A stretch of 5,428 bases of DNA. Origin: Acidobacteriota bacterium (GTDB lineage Bacteria > Acidobacteriota > Thermoanaerobaculia > Multivoradales > JAHEKO01). The stretch's first letter is position 1. Every line of letters begins with the position of its first letter. A program made the position numbers and the translations under genes. Under the pieces are notes generated by a model. The model saw nothing but the letters and a program-made list of their open reading frames with translations. It searched no databases and was not told where the DNA came from. Location of the stretch: positions 1 to 5,428 of the forward strand of contig JAOTZA010000225.1 of the NCBI GenBank assembly GCA_029861655.1, read 5' to 3'. This document shows, piece after piece, positions 1-5,428 of this stretch.

Positions 1-714
1 TCACCGGCTGAGCGACGCCGCTTTCTGGATCAGGGTGTGGTGGGGACCCGTCCATCGGCCCTCTCCATTCTGGCGCGATACCGCCGTGCCCTGGATCAGA
101 AAAGGGAGCTCTTGCGTCGGGGTCACTCGGGACTGGCACCTTGGAATACGGTACTCGCCGAGGCGGGCAGCGAATTAATGAAATGTCGTCGTCGTTATGT
201 CGCCGAGCTTAGGGATGAGATGAACGGCCTTGTGGGTACGGGCGGGCTCGAGACACCTGAGATTTCGCTCAAATATCGCTCCTCTCCGGAGATCGAGACC
301 CACTCGGCGGCGAATCTGGCGCAGGCGTTCGAGCGCAAGCGTGGCGACGAGCGCCAAGCAGGGCGGCCCCTGATCGGTCCACACCGTGACGAGCTGGTGT
401 TGAACTGGGGAGAGCATGAGGCCCGACGGGTCGGATCGGCGGGCGAGAAGAAGCTCTTTGGCCTCGTTCTGACCGCCGCCCGGGGTCGGGTCTTGAGCCG
501 CTACGGACGTGACCCTGTCTATTTGATGGACGATATCGATTCGGAACTCGACCCCGATCGTCTGGCGGCGGGTTTTTCACTCTTCTCGGGCAATCAGGAA
601 GTCTTCGTAACCTCGTCGAATCCGGAAGTGTCCGAGGTCCTCGGAGGGCTCTGGAAGTGGTCTTTGAGCGGTGGCAGGATCAGCCCGATGCGCGACTCAA
701 AAAAAACCTTATAA
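1..714 (+). CDS. recF: RecF, DNA replication and repair ATPase (5' truncated by window edge)
   Basis: RecF is a cytosolic SMC/ABC-like ATPase that works with RecO and RecR to load RecA at single-strand gaps. The frame is open from base 1; 237 codons are visible. RecF is usually about 360 residues, so roughly the first 120, including the Walker A motif, lie upstream. Visible in order (numbered from base 1): the end of the RecF N-terminal signature (SPAERRRFLD, 1-10); GPHRDEL (126-132), highly conserved in RecF; an ABC-signature-like SAGE (146-149), where E. coli has SRGQ; Walker B VYLMDD (173-178) with Asp177 and Asp178; D-loop SELD (181-184); and the late strand VFVTSS (201-206). The ATG at 37 is internal, because the signature motif lies upstream of it. 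The gene ends at TAA 712-714, just after an 8-A run (699-706). The middle of the protein is divergent, but the family assignment is secure. Confidence 0.95.
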   Translation, partial: SPAERRRFLDQGVVGTRPSALSILARYRRALDQKRELLRRGHSGLAPWNTVLAEAGSELMKCRRRYVAELRDEMNGLVGTGGLETPEISLKYRSSPEIETHSAANLAQAFERKRGDERQAGRPLIGPHRDELVLNWGEHEARRVGSAGEKKLFGLVLTAARGRVLSRYGRDPVYLMDDIDSELDPDRLAAGFSLFSGNQEVFVTSSNPEVSEVLGGLWKWSLSGGRISPMRDSKKTL

Positions 715-738
715 AGCACTGATAAATAAGGCCTTATC
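707..738. repeat. AT-rich overlapping inverted repeats at the recF 3' end
   Basis: CCTTAT at 707-712 is the reverse complement of ATAAGG at 726-731, which is also the reverse complement of a second CCTTAT at 732-737. The last two units form a perfect 12-bp palindrome, ATAAGGCCTTAT (726-737). GATAA (721-725) can instead pair with TTATC (734-738). No GC-rich stem followed by a T-run is present, so I do not call a terminator; recF transcripts may read into gyrB. The segment lies just upstream of the proposed gyrB promoter. It could be a protein-binding site or simply AT-rich promoter-proximal DNA. Confidence 0.45.
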
Positions 739-741
739 TTC

Positions 742-769
742 TTGCTCAGGGCCGCGAACCTGATATACT
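742..769 (+). promoter_or_regulatory. Predicted sigma-70 type promoter for gyrB-gyrA, extended -10
   Basis: The -10 element TATACT (764-769) differs from TATAAT at one base and is preceded directly by TGA, giving an extended -10, TGATATACT (761-769). A weak -35, TTGCTC (742-747), matches the consensus at its first three positions, with a 16-bp spacer. An extended -10 commonly compensates for a poor -35. Transcription would start at about 774-777, leaving a leader of about 175 nt before ATG 951. In E. coli the gyrase promoters respond to DNA relaxation; whether this one does cannot be seen from sequence. Confidence 0.6.
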
Positions 770-802
770 TTGAGGCGGACGGAGCAGCGTCTAGCGGTCT
801 AA

Positions 803-817
803 TGTCCGAGTCGGACA
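803..817. repeat. Perfect 7-bp inverted repeat with 1-nt centre (operator-like)
   Basis: TGTCCGA, then G, then TCGGACA is a perfect dyad lying about 27 bp downstream of the predicted transcription start. As DNA it has the shape of a dimeric repressor site in a roadblock position. As RNA it could form only a 5-bp stem with loop GAGUC. I do not recognise it as the consensus of a named regulator. Confidence 0.45.
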
Positions 818-940
818 CCAGCGCCCCAGAGTGTTGGATGCGGCCGCGAGAAACCGTCCGACTCCTTGGTTTCAGATCGGCGATTCCGAGGCGCCACCAA
901 GGCGCGTTGGGGGCCAGTTCAGGATCACCTAGAGCAGCTC

Positions 941-944
941 GGAG
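941..944 (+). promoter_or_regulatory. Ribosome binding site for the gyrB ATG at 951
   Basis: GGAG sits six nucleotides upstream of ATG 951, a near-ideal spacing. It supports 951 as a functional start and is the main reason for annotating the longer GyrB. A small dyad, GAGC-A-GCTC (932-940), lies directly upstream. Confidence 0.6.
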
Positions 945-950
945 CAATAG

Positions 951-3497
951 ATGACTAGGGACGGAGAGGAAAGAGAAGAAACAAACGAAGGTGGGATCGA
1001 GCCGAACGGTGGGGGCGTGTTGCCCGGCGGCTCCGGGGGTGAGACGGACCGGCAAGAAGAAGAACAGGAACAAGAAGTGGCAACAACGACAACAGCCAAC
1101 TACACCGCCGACAGCATCAAGGTTCTCAAGGGACTCGAAGCCGTTCGCAAGCGGCCGGGGATGTACATCGGGGATACCGATGACGGTTCCGGACTCCACC
1201 ACATGGTGTTCGAGCTGGTGGACAACGCCATCGACGAGGCGCAAGCCGGATTCGCCTCACGGGTTTCGGTCACGATCCACAGCGACAACTCGGTGACGGT
1301 CGAGGACGATGGCCGCGGCATTCCGGTTGACGAGCATAAGGGCGAAGGCCGCTCGGCGGCGGAAGTCATCATGACCGAGCTTCACTCGGGCGGAAAGTTC
1401 GACTCGAACTCGTACAAGGTCTCGGGTGGTCTTCATGGGGTGGGTGTGTCGGTGGTCAACGCGCTGTCCGAGACCCTGGAGCTGGAGGTCAAACGGGACG
1501 GCCGGGTCTGGTATCAGTCCTACGTTCGCGGTCTTCCAGATGAGCCGGTCAAGGCCCTGGGAAACTCCAAGAAGACCGGAACCAAGGTTCGGTTTTGGCC
1601 GGACGAGAAGATATTCGCCATCCGCGAGTTCCATTACGAGACCCTGGCTCAGCGGCTTCGCGAGCTTGCGTTTCTGAACCGCGGAAGCCACGTAGACCTT
1701 CTGGATGAGCGCGACGACAAGCAGGCAAGCTTCAACTATGCCGGCGGAATCAGTAGCTTTGTCGAGCATCTGAACCGCAACAAGACCACTCTTCACAGAA
1801 AGACAATTTCGCTCGAGGACACCCGCAACGAAGGCGAAGGCCAAGAGCACGTCGAGGTCGCGCTGCAGTGGAACGACGGTTATCAGGAGCAGATTTTCTG
1901 CTTCACCAATACGATCAAGAACCGAGACGGCGGAACTCACCTTTCAGGTCTAAAGGCGGCGCTGACTCGCACCATCAACGCCTATGCAAACGCCAGCGGT
2001 CAGCTCAAGAATCTCAAAGAAAAACTGACCGGTGATGACATCCGAGAGGGCCTCACGGCTGTGATCTCTCTCAAGATCCTGGACCCCAAGTTTTCGAGCC
2101 AGACAAAGGACAAGCTGGTTTCCTCGGAGGTGAAGGGCTGGGTCGAGCAGGTGATCAACGAGCGCCTCGGAGCGTATCTGGAAGAGAATCCGCGTATCGC
2201 GCGCAAGATTCTCGGCAAATGCGTCGATGCCGCGCGGGCGAGGGAAGCGGCGCGCAAGGCGCGCGAGCTCACCCGCAGAAAGGGCGCGCTCGATGCGTCG
2301 AACCTGCCTGGAAAACTGGCCGATTGTTCGGAGCGCAACCCGGAGTTCGCCGAGCTTTTCCTGGTAGAGGGTGAGTCTGCCGGCGGCACCGCCAAACAGG
2401 GACGAGACCGGAAGTTCCAGGCCGTCCTGCCGCTCAAGGGCAAGATACTGAATGTCGAGAAAGCGCGCTTCGACAAGATGCTGACGTCGGACGAAATCAA
2501 GACTTTGATCTCGGCACTTGGCACCGGTATCGGAAAAGAAGATTTCGACATTTCGAAACTCCGCTATCAGAAACTGATCATCATGTGCGATGCGGATGTC
2601 GACGGCAGCCATATCCGCACCTTGATCCTGACGTTCTTTTTCCGACAGATGCGCGAGACGATCGAGCGCGGCTATCTCTACATCGCCCAACCACCTCTCT
2701 ACAAAGTCAACGAAGGACGCAAGCACACCTATTTGAAAGACGACGACGAATACCAGGAGTTCCGGGTACAGAGGATCCAGGAGGCGTGGGCGCTCGGCTT
2801 CGAGTCCGGGGGCGAGCACAAGACCTACAAGGGCGCGCGTTTGGGCACCTTTCTCCACAAGGTTGAGTCATTCCGCGAGAACCTGGCGAAACTCTCGTCT
2901 CGCGGCTTCCCGGTCGACGCGCTTCGGGTGGCGTTGGGGCGGGGTCTGGCCGACAAGAAAGACCTCGCTGATAGGGAGCGCGTAAAGAAAGTTGCTCAGA
3001 TCATCGAGGCATCGGGTTTTCACAGCGTCGAACTGCGTGAGGACGAGGAGCATGGAACCGCTGTGATCGCCTTCGTCAGCCGCCGCGACGGCGTCGAGCG
3101 AGAAGCGCGTATCGGATGGGATCTTCTGTCGACGGCGGAATACCGGTCTCTGTCGAAGAACAAGATCGGTTTGGCAGCTCTCGAGGGGACGAACTTTGTC
3201 CTGACCAGGGGCGACGACAAGAAGGAGGCCGACTCACTGGAAGAGGCGCTCGAGATCCTCTACACCGGCGCCAAGCGAGGCCTCAGCATTCAGCGCTACA
3301 AGGGGTTGGGTGAGATGAACGCCGAGCAGCTGTGGGAAACGACCATGGATCCGGAGCGGCGCCGGTTGCTGCAGGTGCGGGTCGACGATGAAATTGGAGC
3401 AGACGCCATCTTCACGGTGCTTATGGGCGACAAGGTGGAGCCACGGCGAGAGTTCATCGAAGACAACGCGCTAAACGTCACCAACCTCGACATCTGA
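951..3497 (+). CDS. gyrB: DNA gyrase subunit B (GyrB), long form with TOPRIM insertion
   Basis: GyrB is the ATPase and metal-binding subunit of the cytosolic A2B2 gyrase, which introduces negative supercoils. From ATG 951 the protein has 848 residues. The GHKL ATPase domain spans about 50-265: Glu88 (catalytic base), Asn92 and Asp95 in ELVDNAIDEA, Asp119 in DDGRG, and the ATP lid GLHGVGVSVVNALS (160-173). The transducer domain ends with the QTK loop (384-386). TOPRIM carries Glu473 (VEGES), PLKGK (494-498) and DADVDGSH (547-554). An insertion of the E. coli type occupies about 600-765, followed by RGLSIQRYKGLGEMN (776-790) and the terminus NVTNLDI. Arg122 and Arg182 align with the E. coli coumarin-contact residues Arg76 and Arg136, and both are retained. 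Residues 1-42 are an acidic Glu/Gly-rich tail not expected in GyrB. GTG 1077 would give 806 residues, close to the 804 of E. coli, and may be the true or a second start. Gene identity is certain; the start is not. gyrA follows after 16 nt. Confidence 0.98.
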   Translation: MTRDGEEREETNEGGIEPNGGGVLPGGSGGETDRQEEEQEQEVATTTTANYTADSIKVLKGLEAVRKRPGMYIGDTDDGSGLHHMVFELVDNAIDEAQAGFASRVSVTIHSDNSVTVEDDGRGIPVDEHKGEGRSAAEVIMTELHSGGKFDSNSYKVSGGLHGVGVSVVNALSETLELEVKRDGRVWYQSYVRGLPDEPVKALGNSKKTGTKVRFWPDEKIFAIREFHYETLAQRLRELAFLNRGSHVDLLDERDDKQASFNYAGGISSFVEHLNRNKTTLHRKTISLEDTRNEGEGQEHVEVALQWNDGYQEQIFCFTNTIKNRDGGTHLSGLKAALTRTINAYANASGQLKNLKEKLTGDDIREGLTAVISLKILDPKFSSQTKDKLVSSEVKGWVEQVINERLGAYLEENPRIARKILGKCVDAARAREAARKARELTRRKGALDASNLPGKLADCSERNPEFAELFLVEGESAGGTAKQGRDRKFQAVLPLKGKILNVEKARFDKMLTSDEIKTLISALGTGIGKEDFDISKLRYQKLIIMCDADVDGSHIRTLILTFFFRQMRETIERGYLYIAQPPLYKVNEGRKHTYLKDDDEYQEFRVQRIQEAWALGFESGGEHKTYKGARLGTFLHKVESFRENLAKLSSRGFPVDALRVALGRGLADKKDLADRERVKKVAQIIEASGFHSVELREDEEHGTAVIAFVSRRDGVEREARIGWDLLSTAEYRSLSKNKIGLAALEGTNFVLTRGDDKKEADSLEEALEILYTGAKRGLSIQRYKGLGEMNAEQLWETTMDPERRRLLQVRVDDEIGADAIFTVLMGDKVEPRREFIEDNALNVTNLDI
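1066..1079 (+). promoter_or_regulatory. Alternative in-frame gyrB start: AGGA plus GTG 1077
   Basis: AGGA (1066-1069) lies seven nucleotides upstream of an in-frame GTG (1077-1079). Starting here gives MATTTTANYTADSIKVLKGL, the short N-terminus expected of GyrB, and removes the acidic tail. Codons 951-1076 have visibly weaker GC bias at third positions (24 of 42 end in G or C by my count) than the codons after them, which fits poorly with long-term coding selection. I cannot choose between 951 and 1077 from sequence alone. Confidence 0.45.
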
Positions 3498-3499
3498 GT

Positions 3500-3503
3500 G
3501 GAG
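3500..3503 (+). promoter_or_regulatory. Ribosome binding site for gyrA
   Basis: GGAG begins two nucleotides after the gyrB TGA (3495-3497) and ends ten nucleotides before ATG 3514, a slightly long but workable spacing. Its position beside the gyrB stop favours translational coupling of the two subunits. No promoter-like sequence is evident in the 16-nt gap. Confidence 0.6.
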
Positions 3504-3513
3504 CACCCCTCCA

Positions 3514-5428
3514 ATGAGTGAACACGATCGAACGTTGCCCTTCGACCCCGCCTTCCAGGTGGATATCGAAGACGAGATGAAGCGCAGCTACATCGACTAC
3601 GCGATGAGCGTGATCGTCGGTCGCGCGCTGCCCGATGTGCGCGACGGGTTGAAGCCCGTCCACCGCCGGGTGCTCTACGGAATGTGGGAAAGCGGCAATA
3701 CCGCGACCAAGCCATACAAGAAGTCGGCTCGCATCGTCGGTTCGGTGATGGGTAAGTACCACCCGCACGGGGACTCGGCTATCTACGACACCGTCGTGAG
3801 GCTGGCGCAGGACTTCTCGATGCGCTATCCCCTGGTGGACGGGCAGGGCAACTTCGGGTCGGTCGACGGCGACACCGCCGCGGCGATGCGCTATACCGAG
3901 GTACGGCTGACCAAGCTGGCGCAAGAGTTGTTGCGCGACGACATCGACAAGGACACGGTCGACTGGGCGGTCAACTACGATGGGTCACTCCAAGAACCGA
4001 CCGTGCTCCCGGCGCGAGTGCCCAATCTGTTGATCAACGGGACCTCGGGTATTGCCGTCGGTATGGCGACCAATATCCCACCGCACAACCTGACAGAGGT
4101 CATCGAGGGCCTGGTCCTGATGATCGATAACCCTGATGTGAGCCTGCGGGAGGTGGCCGGCGCCATACCCGGACCCGACTTTCCAACGCGAGGGTTTATC
4201 CATGGCGTTCAGGGAATCCACTCCGCCTACAGCACCGGCCGCGGCACAATCCAAGTTAGGGCGAGAGCGAGGATCGAGAGCAAGGCCAAGGGCAAGAGCG
4301 AAAAGCAAGCGATCGTAGTGACCGAGTTGCCCTACCAGGTCAACAAGGCAAGGTTGCTGGAACGAATCGCCAACCTGGTTCGGGAGAAAAGAGTCGAGGG
4401 AGTCTCAGATCTGAGGGACGAATCGGATCGGGATGGAATCCGCGTGGTCATCGATGTCAAAAGGGGAGAGATTCCCGAGATCATCCTCAACCAGCTCTAC
4501 AAGCTGACGCCGATGCAGACGACCTTCGGCATCATTTTGCTGGCGATCGTAGACAACCAGCCGCGAGTCTTGCCGCTACTCGAGTTTCTGAGACACTTTC
4601 TCAACCATCGAAAGACGGTCGTCGTACGCCGCACCCGTTTCGATCTCCGCAAGGCCGAAGAGCGCGCCCACATCCTCGAAGGGATCTTGAAGGCGCTCGA
4701 CCAGCTCGACGAGATCATTGCGACGATCCGCGCCAGTCGCACACCACCGGAAGCGCGCGAGCAACTGATCGCGAGCTTTGGGTTGTCTCAGCCCCAGGCA
4801 CAGGCGATTCTGGAAATGCGCCTGCAGAAGCTCACCGGCCTAGAGCGAGAAAAAGTCGTCGAAGAGTACGAAGCTCTGATGTCGACAATCGAGAAGCTCC
4901 GAGCGATCCTGGCGTCCGACCGATTGGTGCTCGAAGAGATTCGCCAGGAGCTCCTGGAGATTAAAGAAACCTATGGCGACGCTCGTCGCACCGAAATCAT
5001 TCCGGAGACCCACGAGATCACGGTCGAGGACATGATCGCCGATGAAGACATGGTGATCACTGTGACCCGTACTGGGTACATCAAGCGCTCGCCTCTGTCG
5101 CTCTACCGGTCGCAACACCGGGGCGGCAAGGGGCGCAAGGGAATGGTTACCAAGGACGGTGACTTTGTGGAACATCTCTATGTGGCGTCGGCCCATAGCT
5201 ATGTCCTCGTCTTTACCGAGACCGGCCGGGTCCACTGGCTCAAGGTACACGAAATCCCGCAAATGGGCCCCGCCTCCAAGGGCAAGGCAATCGTCAACCT
5301 GTTACACCTCGACCCGAAAGAAAAGATTGCGACCACGGTCGCCGTGCGCGAGTTCGAAGAAGAGCGGTATCTGTTTTTCGCCACCGAGAAAGGTACGATC
5401 AAGAAGACGACATTGTCGGCCTATTCGA
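3514..5428 (+). CDS. gyrA: DNA gyrase subunit A (GyrA), 3' truncated by window edge
   Basis: GyrA is the DNA-cleaving and DNA-wrapping subunit of gyrase. The 638 codons seen start at ATG 3514 (MSEHDRTLPFDPAFQVDIED). The winged-helix/CAP-like breakage-reunion core begins near residue 35. It contains HPHGDS (83-88), where Ser88 and Asp92 align with the E. coli quinolone-determining Ser83 and Asp87, and AAMRYTE with the catalytic Tyr127 (E. coli Tyr122). GMATNIPPHN follows. The tower and coiled-coil region reaches the QAQAILEMRLQKLTGLE segment. Around residues 410-430 the E. coli insertion is missing, as in the short GyrA forms. The C-terminal beta-pinwheel starts near residue 505 and carries the GyrA box as QHRGGKG (534-540), against the canonical QRRGGKG. 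The window cuts the second blade; a typical GyrA would need roughly 170-240 more residues. The gene is expected to be co-transcribed with gyrB. All catalytic residues visible are intact. Confidence 0.98.
   Translation, partial: MSEHDRTLPFDPAFQVDIEDEMKRSYIDYAMSVIVGRALPDVRDGLKPVHRRVLYGMWESGNTATKPYKKSARIVGSVMGKYHPHGDSAIYDTVVRLAQDFSMRYPLVDGQGNFGSVDGDTAAAMRYTEVRLTKLAQELLRDDIDKDTVDWAVNYDGSLQEPTVLPARVPNLLINGTSGIAVGMATNIPPHNLTEVIEGLVLMIDNPDVSLREVAGAIPGPDFPTRGFIHGVQGIHSAYSTGRGTIQVRARARIESKAKGKSEKQAIVVTELPYQVNKARLLERIANLVREKRVEGVSDLRDESDRDGIRVVIDVKRGEIPEIILNQLYKLTPMQTTFGIILLAIVDNQPRVLPLLEFLRHFLNHRKTVVVRRTRFDLRKAEERAHILEGILKALDQLDEIIATIRASRTPPEAREQLIASFGLSQPQAQAILEMRLQKLTGLEREKVVEEYEALMSTIEKLRAILASDRLVLEEIRQELLEIKETYGDARRTEIIPETHEITVEDMIADEDMVITVTRTGYIKRSPLSLYRSQHRGGKGRKGMVTKDGDFVEHLYVASAHSYVLVFTETGRVHWLKVHEIPQMGPASKGKAIVNLLHLDPKEKIATTVAVREFEEERYLFFATEKGTIKKTTLSAYS

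Larger units (their letters stand above)
776..950 (+). promoter_or_regulatory. Structured 5' leader of gyrB
   Basis: This stretch between the predicted transcription start and ATG 951 has no recognised gene but is rich in inverted repeats. TGTCC (803-807) pairs with GGACA (813-817). GAGTCGGAC (808-816) is perfectly complementary to GTCCGACTC (856-864). GAAACC (850-855) pairs with GGTTTC (868-873), flanked by GCCG (843-846) and CGGC (878-881). GCGCC (891-895) pairs with GGCGC (901-905), in competition with GCC plus CCAA (893-900) against TTGG plus GGC (907-914). Several of these helices exclude each other. The leader matches no riboswitch or attenuator class that I recognise. A 38-codon upstream ORF starting at ATG 838 also runs through it. 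Confidence 0.4.

Noticed and set aside
715..745. Rho-independent terminator after recF
   Set aside because: The inverted repeats are AT-rich with short stems, and no T-run follows, so this does not look like an intrinsic terminator.
715..950. Origin elements (DnaA boxes) near recF
   Set aside because: Only a partial TTATC match occurs (734-738) and no full TTATCCACA-like box was seen on either strand, so no origin is called here.
742..954. 70-codon plus-strand frame from TTG 742 in the recF-gyrB gap
   Set aside because: The TTG start coincides with the proposed -35 element and precedes the predicted transcription start, so the full frame is unlikely to be translated. Only the shorter version from ATG 838 is kept, as a tentative finding.
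594..1244. 216-codon minus-strand frame spanning the recF-gyrB gap
   Set aside because: It overlaps both flanking genes and the predicted promoter. Its Phe/Leu-rich stretch is simply the complement of the purine-rich GyrB N-terminal codons, and there is no domain or ribosome site.
1491..1529. Apparent loss of the coumarin-contact arginine (Arg136 in E. coli) in GyrB
   Set aside because: A first alignment seemed to place Tyr188 there. Counting from Arg76/Arg122 with no gaps puts the E. coli Arg136 at Arg182 here, which is conserved.
1950..2858. 302-codon open frame on the minus strand inside gyrB
   Set aside because: It is antisense to the highly conserved TOPRIM region and has no recognisable domain. 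GC-rich third positions on the plus strand commonly leave long antisense frames open.
3760..3789. Possible natural quinolone-resistance substitutions in the GyrA determining region
   Set aside because: Ser88 and Asp92 match the wild-type E. coli Ser83 and Asp87, so no substitution is seen at the two principal positions.

Overview
The window is a core-chromosome segment with three co-oriented genes on the plus strand: the 3' part of recF (1-714), a 236-bp gap with a promoter and a structured leader (715-950), a complete gyrB (951-3497), and the first 638 codons of gyrA (3514 to the window edge). This recF-gyrB-gyrA order usually lies near the chromosomal origin, downstream of dnaA and dnaN. 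Those genes would lie left of the window and are not visible here.

The DNA is moderately GC-rich (roughly 60% by eye), with GC-biased third codon positions. GyrB has the long form, with an insertion of about 165 residues between its TOPRIM core and its C-terminal motif, as in E. coli. GyrA has the short form, without the E. coli tower-region insertion. The combination suggests a proteobacterial or deltaproteobacterial-grade lineage (for example Myxococcota, Desulfobacterota or Binatota-like). This assignment is inference only, because no phylogeny could be run.

Region by region: RecF keeps its C-terminal ATPase motifs (ABC signature, Walker B and D-loop). An AT-rich stretch with overlapping inverted repeats follows its stop codon. 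An extended -10 promoter comes next (TGATATACT at 761-769). From there a leader of about 175 nt runs to the first gyrB start. The leader holds a set of perfect inverted repeats, some mutually exclusive, and a short upstream ORF whose TGA overlaps the gyrB ATG. gyrB has two plausible in-frame starts, each with a Shine-Dalgarno sequence: ATG at 951, which adds an acidic 42-residue tail, and GTG at 1077, which gives a protein of E. coli length. gyrA follows gyrB after 16 nt, so the two subunits are almost certainly co-translated from one mRNA.

Functionally, GyrB (ATPase and TOPRIM) and GyrA (catalytic tyrosine and DNA wrapping) form the A2B2 gyrase that introduces negative supercoils. RecF loads RecA at single-strand gaps through RecFOR. 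I see no mobile element, CRISPR array, RNA gene or defence system. The least explained part of the window is the gyrB leader and the dual gyrB start, which could be an uncharacterised regulatory arrangement. The evidence for it is sequence symmetry only.
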